Source: Echinometra lucunter
Lineage: Eukaryota > Echinodermata > Echinoidea > Camarodonta > Echinometridae
DNA: 64,000 bases
Direction: 5' to 3'
Assembly (NCBI GenBank): GCA_029962745.1
Contig: CM057165.1
Location: 20,510,745 to 20,574,744, forward strand
A model generated the notes under the pieces. The model was not told the DNA's origin, made no database searches, and worked only from the letters and a program-made list of their open reading frames with translations. Below are positions 33,201 through 41,268 of this stretch, in pieces (within the stretch, counting starts at the first letter, position 1; every line of letters starts with the position of its first letter). A program made the position numbers and the translations under genes.

Positions 33201-35890
33201 CTTTTACAGATATCAATGAATGTGCATCAGATAATACGAACAATTGTCACACCATGGCTTCGTGTTCGGACAACGAGGGAAGTTATACATGCTCATGCAA
33301 TACTGGATACCAGGGTGACGGAATGACGTGCACAAGTAAGTAAGACCATTGATGTTTCTGATTAACGAAGAGGAAAATGCGAATGAATTAGCATCTGTAA
33401 GTAAAGAAACAGTTTTTGTTAAAACGCAAAGAAGGATATATTAGACTTGATTTTCATCTCATAATATATTGCGAGTGTCAAAGAGCGCTATAAGAAGGTA
33501 ATTGTCCATTGTCTCATAATCATTTTCTTTGCCTTTTCGATATGGCTAAAGCCAGTTTAGAGGCAACTTTGTTTCAAACAAAACTATCAATAAGTTGTAA
33601 TATATAGAATGCTTGTTTTCTTGAAATTTTTTACAGATATCAATGAATGTGCATCAGATAATACGAACAATTGTCACACCATGGCTTCGTGTTCGGACAA
33701 CGAGGGAAGTTATACATGCTCATGCAATACTGGATACCAGGGTGACGGAATGACGTGCACAAGTAAGTAAGACTATTGATGTTTCTGATAACGTAGAGAA
33801 AAATGCGAATGAATAAGTATAGTAACAGATTTTGTTAAAATGCAATGAGAGATGTATTAGACTTGATTTTGATCTCATTATATATTTCGAGTGTCGAAGA
33901 GCGCTATAAGAAGGTAATTGTCCATTGTCTCATAATCATTTTCTTTGCCTTTTCGATATGGCTAAAGCCAGTTTAGAGGCAACTTTGTTTCAAACAAAAC
34001 TATCAATAAGTTGTAATATATAGAATGCTTGTTTTCTTGAAATTTTTTACAGATATCAATGAATGTGCATCAGATAATACGAACAATTGTCACACCATGT
34101 CTTCGTGTTCGGACAACGAGGGAAGTTATACATGCTCATGCAATACTGGATACCAGGGTGACGGAATGACGTGCACAAGTAAGTAAGACTATTGATGTTT
34201 CTGATAACGTAGAGAAAAATGCGAATGAATAAGTATAGTAACAGATTTTGTTAAAATGCAATGAGAGATGTATTAGACTTGATTTTGATCTCATTATATA
34301 TTTCGAGTGTCGAAGAGCGCTATAAGAAGGTAATTGTCCATTGTCTCATAATCATTTTCTTTGCCATTTTTATATGGTTAAATCCAATTTTACAGGCAAC
34401 TTTGTTTCAAACAAAACTATCAATAAGTTGTAATATACAGAATGCTTGTTTTCTTGAAATCTTTTACAGATATCAATGAATGTGCATCAGATAATACGAA
34501 CAATTGTCACACCATGGCTTCGTGTTCGGACAACGAGGGAAGTTATACATGCTCATGCAATACTGGATACCAGGGTGACGGAATGACGTGCACAAGTAAG
34601 TAAGACCATTGATGTTTCTGATTAACGAAGAGGAAAATGCGAATGAATTAGCATCTGTAAGTAAAGAAACAGTTTTTGTTAAAACGCAAAGAAGGATGTA
34701 TTAGACTTGATTTTGATTTGAGTATATTTCGAGTCTCAAAGAGCGCTACAAGAAGGTAATTCTCCGTTGTCTGAGAATTATTTTCTTTCCCATTTTCTAT
34801 ATGGGTAACATGGCTAAAGCCAATTCAGAGGCAACTCTGTTTCAAACAAAACCATCAATAAGTTGTAATATATACAATGCTTGTTTTCTTGAAATCTTTT
34901 ACAGATATCGATGAATGTGCAACAGATAATACGAACAATTGTCACGCCATGGCTTCGTGTACGGACAACGAGGGAAGTTATACATGCTCATGCAATACTG
35001 GATACCAGGGTGACGGAATGACGTGCACAAGTAAGTAAGACCATTGATGTTTCAGATTAACGAAGAGGAAAATGCGAATGAATTAGCATCTGTAAGTAAA
35101 GAAACAGTTTTTGTTAAAACGCAAAGAAGGATGTATTAGACTTGATTATGATTTTAGTATATTTCGAGTCTCAAAGAGCGCTACAAGAAGGTAATTGTCC
35201 GTTGTCTCATAATCATTTTCTTTGCCATTTTTATATGGTTAAATCCAATTTACAGGCAACTTTGTTTCAAACAAAACTATCAATAAGTTGTAATATATAG
35301 AATGCTTGTTTTCTTGAAATCTTGTACAGATATCAATGAATGTGCATCAGATAATACGAACAATTGTCACACCATGGCTTCGTGTTCGGACAACGAGGGA
35401 AGTTATACATGCTCATGCAATACTGGATACCAGGGTGACGGAATGACGTGCACAAGTAAGTAAGACCATTGATGTTTCTGATTAACGAAGAGGAAAATGC
35501 GAATGAATTAGCATCTGTAAGTAAAGAAACAGTTTTTGTTAAAATGCAAAGAAGGATGTATTAGACTTGATTTTGATTTGAGTATATTTCGAGTCTCAAA
35601 GAGCGCTACAAGAAGGTAATTCTCCGTTGTCTGAGAATTATTTTCTTTCCCATTTTCTATATGGCTAACATGGCTAAAGCCAATTCAGAGGCAACTCTGT
35701 TTCAAACAAAACCATCAATAAGTTGTAATATATACAATGCTTCTTTTCTTGAAATCTTTTACAGATATCGATGAATGTGCAACAGATAATACGAACAATT
35801 GTCACGCCATGGCTTCGTGTACGGACAACGAGGGAAGTTATACATGCTCATGCAATACTGGATACCAGGGTGACGGAATGACGTGCACAA
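10551..35890 (+). CDS. Tandem calcium-binding EGF exon array (47 visible exons, partial gene)
   Basis: Each 126-bp exon starts after a ttttacag-type acceptor and ends CAA or ACAA before gtaagtaag. Splicing is phase 1 on both sides, so exons join in frame in any number. The junction codon A|AT gives Asn, so each unit reads N-I-D/N-E-C, then cysteines 2 to 6, 42 residues per domain and 1974 visible residues. The start N-I-D/N-E and the C-x-N-x4-Y-x-C segment (CSDNEGSYTC) fit the cbEGF calcium-binding and Asn/Asp-hydroxylation consensus. Known for the family: secreted or cell-surface rods stabilised by calcium, as in fibrillins and Notch-type proteins. Signal peptide, N-terminal exons and C-terminal anchor are not visible. 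Two classes dominate: IN with HTM, and ID with HAM. Introns of about 280-310 bp are almost as conserved as exons. Reading through any donor gives TSK and a stop. The array is cut by fixed-size gaps at both sides. Which named gene this is cannot be decided here. Confidence 0.9.
10972..11097 (+). CDS. cbEGF exon 2
   Basis: ID class, ASDNANDCDAM, CSDN. It shares the NDCDAM variant only with exon 1, so the pair forms a distinct subfamily. Downstream intron is interrupted by transposons and a gap. Confidence 0.9.
11378..12719 (+). mobile_element. Helentron-like element, copy 2 (complete ends)
   Basis: Left end TTAGGTGGTCTGTCA begins at 11377/11378 and forms a 13-bp stem hairpin with TGACAGATCACCT. 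The same terminal sequence occurs inverted near the right end at 12675-12688, followed by the hairpin ATTCGTC/GACGAAT and a short tail ending ATATCTCG. The element lies between T and T with no target duplication. Asymmetric terminal inverted repeats, a 3' hairpin and T|T insertion are described features of Helentron/Helitron2 elements. No Rep/helicase is present, so it is non-autonomous. It interrupts the intron after EGF exon 2. Confidence 0.7.
13041..13113 (-). other. tRNA-Val(CAC)-like sequence, probable SINE head
   Basis: On the minus strand a box-B match GGTTCGACTCC and the anticodon-arm-like CTTGCCTCACATGC (anticodon CAC) are visible. The acceptor stem does not pair and the anticodon stem is imperfect. 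It is followed by a T-rich tail, as in a tRNA-derived SINE. Unlikely to be a working tRNA. Confidence 0.5.
13614..13666 (+). repeat. Poly-T then poly-G tract
   Basis: More than 35 T followed by about 14 G. Length may be unreliable in the assembly. Confidence 0.9.
14401..15189. other. Intronic or intergenic sequence, no gene seen
   Basis: AT-rich with a poly-G run near 14660. An open frame on the minus strand at its right end is driven by a TTTC-rich tract and shows no domain. Confidence 0.5.
15190..16380 (+). mobile_element. hAT-like family copy, truncated at both ends
   Basis: Follows the same order as the element at 5080-6578 from its poly-C segment onward. It includes the TTAACCAATGCCGATGAT block, the GACCTAAAAATAGATA block and the clustered CTCGCTCGCTTCGCTCGCTC motifs. 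The left terminal inverted repeat is absent and the right end is lost in the gap at 16381. Confidence 0.7.
16381..16880. other. Assembly gap of exactly 500 N
   Basis: A round-number placeholder, so true size is unknown. The right side resumes inside an EGF-array intron; the left side is transposon. Confidence 1.
17033..17158 (+). CDS. cbEGF exon 3
   Basis: ID, HTM, ends MTCS. The following intron is the rare D class (TTTTTCATTGCCTGGCAATC). Confidence 0.92.
17439..17564 (+). CDS. cbEGF exon 4
   Basis: ID, HAM, unique CNAGY in place of CNTGY. Confidence 0.92.
17866..17991 (+). CDS. cbEGF exon 5
   Basis: IN, HTM, unique DGVTC in place of DGMTC. Confidence 0.92.
18301..18426 (+). CDS. cbEGF exon 6
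   Basis: ID, HTM, MTCT. Confidence 0.92.
18725..18850 (+). CDS. cbEGF exon 7
   Basis: ID, HTM, MTCT. Confidence 0.92.
19152..19277 (+). CDS. cbEGF exon 8
   Basis: IN, HTM, ends MTCS. Confidence 0.92.
19576..19701 (+). CDS. cbEGF exon 9
   Basis: ID, HAM, CLDN (shared only with exon 1), ends MTCS. Confidence 0.92.
19999..20124 (+). CDS. cbEGF exon 10
   Basis: ID, HAM, MTCT; one silent change in a cysteine-flanking Ser codon run. Confidence 0.92.
20435..20560 (+). CDS. cbEGF exon 11
   Basis: IN, HTM, ends MTCS. Confidence 0.92.
20858..20983 (+). CDS. cbEGF exon 12
   Basis: IN, HTM, MTCT: the majority (reference) exon sequence. Confidence 0.92.
21274..21399 (+). CDS. cbEGF exon 13
   Basis: Majority sequence, identical by eye to exon 12. 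Confidence 0.92.
21701..21826 (+). CDS. cbEGF exon 14
   Basis: IN, HTM; unique NTNHC in place of NTNNC. Confidence 0.92.
22126..22251 (+). CDS. cbEGF exon 15
   Basis: ID, HAM, MTCT. Confidence 0.92.
22560..22685 (+). CDS. cbEGF exon 16
   Basis: Majority sequence. Confidence 0.92.
22986..23111 (+). CDS. cbEGF exon 17
   Basis: Majority sequence; acceptor tract AATTTTTTACAG, linked to the C-class intron. Confidence 0.92.
23421..23546 (+). CDS. cbEGF exon 18
   Basis: Majority protein; one silent change (CAA for CAG-like position in GYQG). Confidence 0.92.
23856..23981 (+). CDS. cbEGF exon 19
   Basis: Majority sequence; preceded by an A-class intron of the longest spacing (435 bp unit). Confidence 0.92.
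24283..24408 (+). CDS. cbEGF exon 20
   Basis: IN; unique HSM in place of HTM; acceptor AATTTTTTACAG. Confidence 0.92.
24718..24843 (+). CDS. cbEGF exon 21
   Basis: IN, HTM; double variant CNNGY and GMRC shared only with exon 23. Confidence 0.92.
25142..25267 (+). CDS. cbEGF exon 22
   Basis: Majority protein with two silent changes. Confidence 0.92.
25577..25702 (+). CDS. cbEGF exon 23
   Basis: CNNGY and GMRC as in exon 21, 859 bp upstream: marks a two-unit duplication. Confidence 0.92.
26001..26126 (+). CDS. cbEGF exon 24
   Basis: Majority sequence. Confidence 0.92.
26428..26553 (+). CDS. cbEGF exon 25
   Basis: ID, HAM. The following intron has several single-base losses (unit only 411 bp). 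Confidence 0.92.
26839..26964 (+). CDS. cbEGF exon 26
   Basis: ID, HAM; same exon sequence as exon 25. Confidence 0.92.
27255..27380 (+). CDS. cbEGF exon 27
   Basis: IN, HTM; unique CALDN in place of CASDN. Confidence 0.92.
27682..27807 (+). CDS. cbEGF exon 28
   Basis: IN, HTM; unique GNGM in place of GDGM. Confidence 0.92.
28098..28223 (+). CDS. cbEGF exon 29
   Basis: Majority sequence; C-class intron before it. Confidence 0.92.
28515..28640 (+). CDS. cbEGF exon 30
   Basis: Majority sequence; B-class intron with AATTTTACAG and AATATACAG before it. Confidence 0.92.
28942..29067 (+). CDS. cbEGF exon 31
   Basis: Majority sequence; C-class intron before it. Confidence 0.92.
29359..29484 (+). 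CDS. cbEGF exon 32
   Basis: Majority sequence; upstream intron nearly the same as that before exon 30. Confidence 0.92.
29784..29909 (+). CDS. cbEGF exon 33
   Basis: ID, HTM; preceded by an unusual C-like intron and acceptor ATATTTTACAG. Confidence 0.92.
30219..30344 (+). CDS. cbEGF exon 34
   Basis: ID, ATDN, HAM, CTDN. This variant set recurs in exons 36, 45 and 47. Confidence 0.92.
30644..30769 (+). CDS. cbEGF exon 35
   Basis: Majority exon; rare acceptor CTTGTACAG shared only with exon 46. Confidence 0.92.
31079..31204 (+). CDS. cbEGF exon 36
   Basis: ID, ATDN, HAM, CTDN; upstream ATGCTTCTTTTC variant shared with exons 38 and 47. Confidence 0.92.
31503..31628 (+). CDS. cbEGF exon 37
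   Basis: ID, HTM, ends MTCS. Confidence 0.92.
31937..32062 (+). CDS. cbEGF exon 38
   Basis: ID, HTM, MTCS; flanking introns before and after match each other closely, indicating a one-unit duplication. Confidence 0.92.
32371..32496 (+). CDS. cbEGF exon 39
   Basis: ID, HAM; unique CGTGN, which replaces CASDN; donor is gtaagaaag, not gtaagtaag. Followed by a D-class intron. Confidence 0.92.
32782..32907 (+). CDS. cbEGF exon 40
   Basis: ID, HAM; unique DNSNNC in place of DNTNNC. Confidence 0.92.
33210..33335 (+). CDS. cbEGF exon 41
   Basis: Majority sequence; starts a block equivalent to exons 27-30. Confidence 0.92.
33637..33762 (+). CDS. cbEGF exon 42
   Basis: Majority sequence; C-class intron before it. 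Confidence 0.92.
34053..34178 (+). CDS. cbEGF exon 43
   Basis: IN; unique HTMSSC in place of HTMASC. Confidence 0.92.
34470..34595 (+). CDS. cbEGF exon 44
   Basis: Majority sequence; upstream intron as before exons 30 and 32. Confidence 0.92.
34905..35030 (+). CDS. cbEGF exon 45
   Basis: ID, ATDN, HAM, CTDN; partner of exon 34. Confidence 0.92.
35330..35455 (+). CDS. cbEGF exon 46
   Basis: Majority exon with acceptor CTTGTACAG; partner of exon 35. Confidence 0.92.
35765..35890 (+). CDS. cbEGF exon 47
   Basis: ID, ATDN, HAM, CTDN; partner of exon 36. The next intron is cut by the gap at 36026. Confidence 0.92.
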
Positions 35891-36025
35891 GTAAGTAAGA
35901 CCATTGATGTTTCTGACAACGAAGAGAAAAATGCGAAGAAATTAGCATCTGTAAGTAAAGTAACAGTTTTTGTTAAAACGCAAAGAAGTATGATAGACTT
36001 GATTTTCATCTCACTATATATTTCG

Positions 36026-36525
36026 NNNNNNNNNNNNNNNNNNNNNNNNNNNNNNNNNNNNNNNNNNNNNNNNNNNNNNNNNNNNNNNNNNNNNNNNNNN
36101 NNNNNNNNNNNNNNNNNNNNNNNNNNNNNNNNNNNNNNNNNNNNNNNNNNNNNNNNNNNNNNNNNNNNNNNNNNNNNNNNNNNNNNNNNNNNNNNNNNNN
36201 NNNNNNNNNNNNNNNNNNNNNNNNNNNNNNNNNNNNNNNNNNNNNNNNNNNNNNNNNNNNNNNNNNNNNNNNNNNNNNNNNNNNNNNNNNNNNNNNNNNN
36301 NNNNNNNNNNNNNNNNNNNNNNNNNNNNNNNNNNNNNNNNNNNNNNNNNNNNNNNNNNNNNNNNNNNNNNNNNNNNNNNNNNNNNNNNNNNNNNNNNNNN
36401 NNNNNNNNNNNNNNNNNNNNNNNNNNNNNNNNNNNNNNNNNNNNNNNNNNNNNNNNNNNNNNNNNNNNNNNNNNNNNNNNNNNNNNNNNNNNNNNNNNNN
36501 NNNNNNNNNNNNNNNNNNNNNNNNN
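36026..36525. other. Assembly gap of exactly 500 N
   Basis: Placeholder gap interrupting the intron after exon 47. Sequence to the right is unrelated to the array. Confidence 1.
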
Positions 36526-37095
36526 GCACCTGCTATGTGTACTGTTCACCCAAGCCTGAATTAAACACACATTACTGTGTAATTCAAGTAATATACATAA
36601 TATATCATCTGCCAAGAGCTATAATGGCATTCACTTTTACAGTGCAAACAGAATTAACAGCTCTAGTATTCTACATGTAGCTCTGACCAGACTTAGACCT
36701 AAATGTAATGTACACTGTACTATTAAACCTTGGCTGTTGCATAGAGAGAAATCCTGTACACTTAATGTTTATCATATTAGGGATTTCATCCAATTCTTTA
36801 TCTTTGCTAATTAACTGCTGTGTATAATTAATTTATTTTAAAAAATATATTATGAAAACACAATCAGGATTTGTATATTTGCTGTTATTTTTTTATTTAT
36901 TGCTTTATTACATGTATGTATTGATGTATTTTTTAATGTAGTCTCCAATAAAAAAAAAAAAAATATATGGACAAACTATAACAGTAGAAATGGTACATAG
37001 AGATCTAACTCAAATCTACCACTTACCACAACCCCAAGTTATGAACTTCTGTTCTCAATATTCCACACACATAAGGAGCAGACCATGTTTCTAAA
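36526..37095 (+). other. AT-rich sequence, possible 3'UTR
   Basis: No open frame of note. AATAAA at 36948-36953 runs straight into a poly-A stretch, as at a polyadenylated 3' end or a retrocopy. It could be the 3'UTR of the EGF gene if the last coding exon lies in the gap, but no link is visible. Confidence 0.25.
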
Positions 37096-37103
37096 CATTC
37101 AAT

Positions 37104-37314
37104 CAGGGGCAGCACCAGGGTATTCTGATACTGGGGGGGGGGGGGGGCAAGATGACCTACAGGTCAGTTTATGTTTTAAATGAATAGGGGTATCATAATT
37201 CATATAGTCGCATGACCCAGCCCTCTCTTTCCCCATACCCTTCTTTCTTCTTTCTCTTTTTGAAAAATCACAGAAGGTTGCCCCCCCCCCCCCCCCCCTG
37301 TAGCACCACCCCTG
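37104..37314. mobile_element. hAT-like MITE, 211 bp
   Basis: Starts CAGGGGCAGCACCAGGG and ends with an imperfect inverse, CACCACCCCTG. Flanking octamers CATTCAAT (37096-37103) and CAGTCAAT (37315-37322) match at seven of eight bases, fitting a decayed 8-bp TSD. Contains poly-G and poly-C tracts. Confidence 0.6.
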
Positions 37315-37520
37315 CAGTCAATTCAAATCAAGTGGAGCTCATCCATTTGTATTAACTACATGTATATTGCCTACTGGAATTTGCTTTCTACACATTTCCT
37401 CCCTAGAGGCTAGAACTGAATCTACATTTTGTAATTTGGAAATACTGACAATTTTACAAACTGTATGCTATGCAACGTTTAGTCAACGAATGGGTAACGA
37501 GAAGTCCGATGTTAACTTAC

Positions 37521-37630
37521 CGGTCTTCGTCGGCGTAGTGCTCACCCCATACCAGGTCCCGGAAGCGATATCTCGGCGGCAGCGGTGGGACGGTGTCTAT
37601 TGCTGGTTCCACCATATCGGCATTATACAT
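37521..37630 (-). CDS. Probable first coding exon of a minus-strand gene
   Basis: Reads MYNADMVEPAIDTVPPLPPR and continues with YRFRDLVWGEHYADED to a consensus donor gtaagt at 37520-37515, leaving in phase 2. The first ATG (37630) has a weak context. The second (37615, GCCGATATGG) is strong and may be the true start. The frame is open a little further upstream but only with GTG, then a stop. Sequence upstream is CpG-containing, as for a promoter. Later exons would lie at lower coordinates, in the gap or beyond; none is seen. I do not recognise the protein. Confidence 0.5.
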
Positions 37631-38250
37631 CAAATCGTCTTCGCTAAATTCCCGTCTTAGAATCAACTCAAAACAGCGGCTAAACACTGTGAAGACCCTC
37701 ACGAGAAGTCACGCTTTATTCAAATCCAAGCACTGAATCTGTTGAAAAGGGCTGAAAATCTGAAGTCGACTGAAGGATTAGAACGCTTTTGTTAAACCGA
37801 CCTCCTTTCAGAAAATCATGCAATCAGAGAAAGTGTTTATTTACTATTTAGCTCGATTCGGTCCGGCGATCGCACTTGTCGTCTCCCTCGCTACGATAAT
37901 CAAAGCGACGTGAAACTGGAGCTCAGACTAGAGAATAAAGTTCAGTCATTAAACCTAAGTTAGATGTTCACTTTTAGAAAATACAAAATACAGCTCCCTT
38001 GGTCTCCTTGTGATAAACGTGTTTTGAGTGAGGAGCAAAGTAAGAACTCAATGCATTCACGAATGCACATGTAATTGCACTGTCAGTACTTTGTTGTGAT
38101 AAAATAAAGAACTCGTGTGCAACGTTAACGCGTAGCGAATCGAATCGGAGGTCGTTCATTCGCGCGCACATGCACAGCTGATTTTCCGATGGCATCGTCG
38201 TTCCATTCCGACTCAGGAACTCAGTTGTGTGGCTTGAAAACCGCGCCAGC
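37631..38250 (-). promoter_or_regulatory. CpG-containing upstream region
   Basis: Unusually many CpG dinucleotides for this AT-rich window (for example around 37855-37920 and 38130-38215), directly upstream of the candidate first exon. Promoter role is inferred only from position and composition. Confidence 0.3.
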
Positions 38251-38699
38251 TGAAAGAGTGATGAGGGATTATTTTATTCAATGGTGCAGTTGGTCGTACC
38301 GCGTAAGTTACTAAAAAAAACAAACTTTGAATGTGTGTAAGGGCCGGGTCTGTGCAGGTGGAAGAGGGCGTGTGTTTATACTTAAGTGTGAGTTCGACAG
38401 AAAAAATCGCCCAAAAAAGTCGATCATCCCCCCCCCCACTCCTCAAAGTGGATTTACGCCAGTGAGACGAACCCGCAAACAAAACACAAACCCGCAAACA
38501 AACAGACAAACAAAGAACATGACCCAATGTTTTTTTTTTAAATCTAAATTCGATTTTCTTTTTTTTTTTTAACTGTTATTGTTCATGAATCCTAGTTGAA
38601 TTCTCATCCACTTCTTCCTTTCTTCGCACCTCAAAATTATTATTTCTTATTTTTGTTATAAAATGAAACAAACATTAATCTAAGTACATCTGGACAAGG

Positions 38700-39117
38700 A
38701 GGCCCGGGGGATGTGTCTCATTGAGGCCTGTACATCATCGGCGTAAATCACTTTCTGAAAAGCACCCTAAACGGCGATTAAAGTAGGACGGAAATAATGG
38801 TTGGTTGGTTGTTTTTTTTTAGTTTAGAGGCGCTTATCACTTCTAAATTAGAATATTTGCGCCATCTGTATTACATCTCCGATTTTTATTCCCTTAACGG
38901 GGATTTTATGCAAGGATTGCATCATTATCTCCTAATTAATTAACACTTTCCCGGATTTTCCTCATTTTGATACCCTTTTGTCTGATTTTACCTCTTTTTT
39001 GATACTCTTAACAGGTTCCCCGGGTTCTCCGCCCGGTGCTGAAAAACGACCCTTTTTCTACGTTTTTGTTTACGAGGATGATGTACAGGCTTCGATGAGA
39101 CATATCCCCCCGGGCAA
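38700..39117. mobile_element. Inverted-repeat element, about 418 bp
   Basis: Arms of about 47 bp: GCCCGGGGGATGTGTCTCA at the left is mirrored by TGAGACATATCCCCCCGGGC at the right, continuing through GTACATCATC and GATGATGTAC. No open frame of interest. Confidence 0.7.
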
Positions 39118-41213
39118 GGAGGTGACCAAAGAACCAATACCATGGATTTTTACATTGTTGATATAGCCTCTTAATTGTATAATTGTGTACAATGATTGTT
39201 TTTAAAGAAGAAAATTTTTGTTAAAATTCCATTGACCGAAAAGCATTTTTTATGTACAGGAAAAATATCAAATATCAAAATTAATAACATGGAACCCCCT
39301 CCTCCTCAGTTTGAAAATATATGGACGGAAGCGCCTTTTGTGATCGTTTTTGTTTAGAAACAAATGAATAGGCCCCACATAAATCTTAACAAAATACACC
39401 ATACAATACTGTATCTGCGTAGCAATTAAACTTCTAGAAAAGAGAGAGAAAAACAAAGCAAAACAAAACCTGAACTTGAATATGTGAGGGGCCGAGTGGT
39501 TAAGACTTATGGGTGGGGGCAGACATCACCGGAGACACAGACAGAAGGACATTGACAGCTTGAAGTCCAAGTTCAGTGGTCTTTATTTCCTTCTCCAGGC
39601 TTGACTCACCGCTGAGGAAAGGAGAAAGCGGGGTCACAATATCAGTTGCAGTTCTCAATTACAATTAATTAACAAGGAAATATTCCTAATATAAAATAAA
39701 CATATAAACAGTTTCCGGAACAGCTGAATAATAAAATGTTCCAAAGCTTATCTCAATTATAATAATCCATGTTTCCATACACTAATTTGATAATGAGAAA
39801 GTTTTATAAAGGGTTTCCTTTACTAATAAAGCTACCAAAGCTATCAAATCATTTCATTCATAAACTCGGACTCAAACCCCATTCCATTGTCCATAGCGCC
39901 CTAACATCCCCAACTACGTTTCACCCATAGAGTTAAATACGTATGTTAAGGTTTATATAACTCTATGGTTTCACCCGACAAAGCCCATCAGACCGTGCCC
40001 AATGCATGCACCCTACGCTGGCCAATACACACTAAAGCATTTATGTGTAATCTACCACACCCTCTCATGACATTACATGTATTTATGAATCGCTTAAAAT
40101 ATACACTTTCTCATAACAAATATTTCACTCTCTAGACATAATAATTTTCCTTATAGTTACGATGTGTCTCTGATACAACAATAATAAGAAAACATAACTA
40201 CAAATTCATCAAATAGTAAATTTTACAAACAAATCCAATATATGTCAGCCTTACCTGAGGAAAGGAGAAAGCGGGGTGAAGGTCACAGGACCAGCAGCCT
40301 GCCACCAACGACCTTCTTACAAATACAAGGGGAACAGGGTAAAAGTACCCAAAACAACATATATTTTGAAAAACAAAATCTGTTGTACAGCTAAGATTGG
40401 TCTCACCTAGCTGGGGATGAAGTGCACTTTGCAAGAAACTCTGTATGGCCTATATACTTTCATGCCAGCAGTAACCTTACATGTTGGTCTTTTTTTGGCT
40501 GATATAATTTTGATGATACAAAACTGTCTATTCCATTTCACTATATTGGTCTGATTTTGGTTGATTTTGTTTGATTTGATTTGACTTGATCTGATAATGC
40601 CATAATGATTTTAAAAGATTTTCCTTCATTATTCAACTTCCTTTTTTTTTTTTTTTTTTTTTTTTTGGAGGGGGGGGGGTTGTTTAAATTAGTCATGATG
40701 CCATGAGAAGCAGAGAATGTCCTATTTCACTATTGGGTATCAGCCATGTTTGTGTGTGTGTGTGTGGGGGGGGGGGGGGCGTGTGTGGAGGGGGGAGGGT
40801 TGGGGTCCTCAACATTATTTCCCATGAATGTGCCTTAGGGGATCCAAACCTGTTTCAGAGGAGATGGGGGGGGGGGGGGGGTTATGGGCTAAATAAAAGG
40901 AAAACAAAATCCCGACATTAAACTTTTATAGGAAATCGAATACTAGTAATTTCGAATATTTTTTTTCTTTGAATAATATAGTTCATGAAATAGTGGGAGT
41001 GTGTGGGCGTGTGTGTGGGTGGGTTGTGTTTTTCTTTCTTCTTTAAGGTTCTTCAAATTAAATGTTTTACCTCAAAAGCAGGGGGGCGGCGCCCGGCTTT
41101 ACCCCCTGCATTCCCGATTGCCTCCCCCCCCCCCCATACCTCCCTGCAGGAAAGTCATGTTCTCATAATTATAGCGGAATTTCAGTTTTCATGTACATGT
41201 ATTTAAATATATT

Positions 41214-41268
<55 letters not shown>

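Noticed and set aside
17033..35890. CRISPR-like or satellite interpretation of the regular array
   Set aside because: Units contain a conserved spliced cbEGF exon with precise donor and acceptor sites; spacing and content fit tandem exon duplication in a eukaryote.
37517..37702. 61-codon frame beginning at 37702 on the minus strand
   Set aside because: It starts at GTG with an upstream stop; only the shorter ATG-initiated part up to the donor is retained as an exon.
39485..39505. tRNA-Ser/Leu-like A box GGGCCGAGTGGTTAAGAC
   Set aside because: No anticodon arm or box B follows; at most a SINE remnant.
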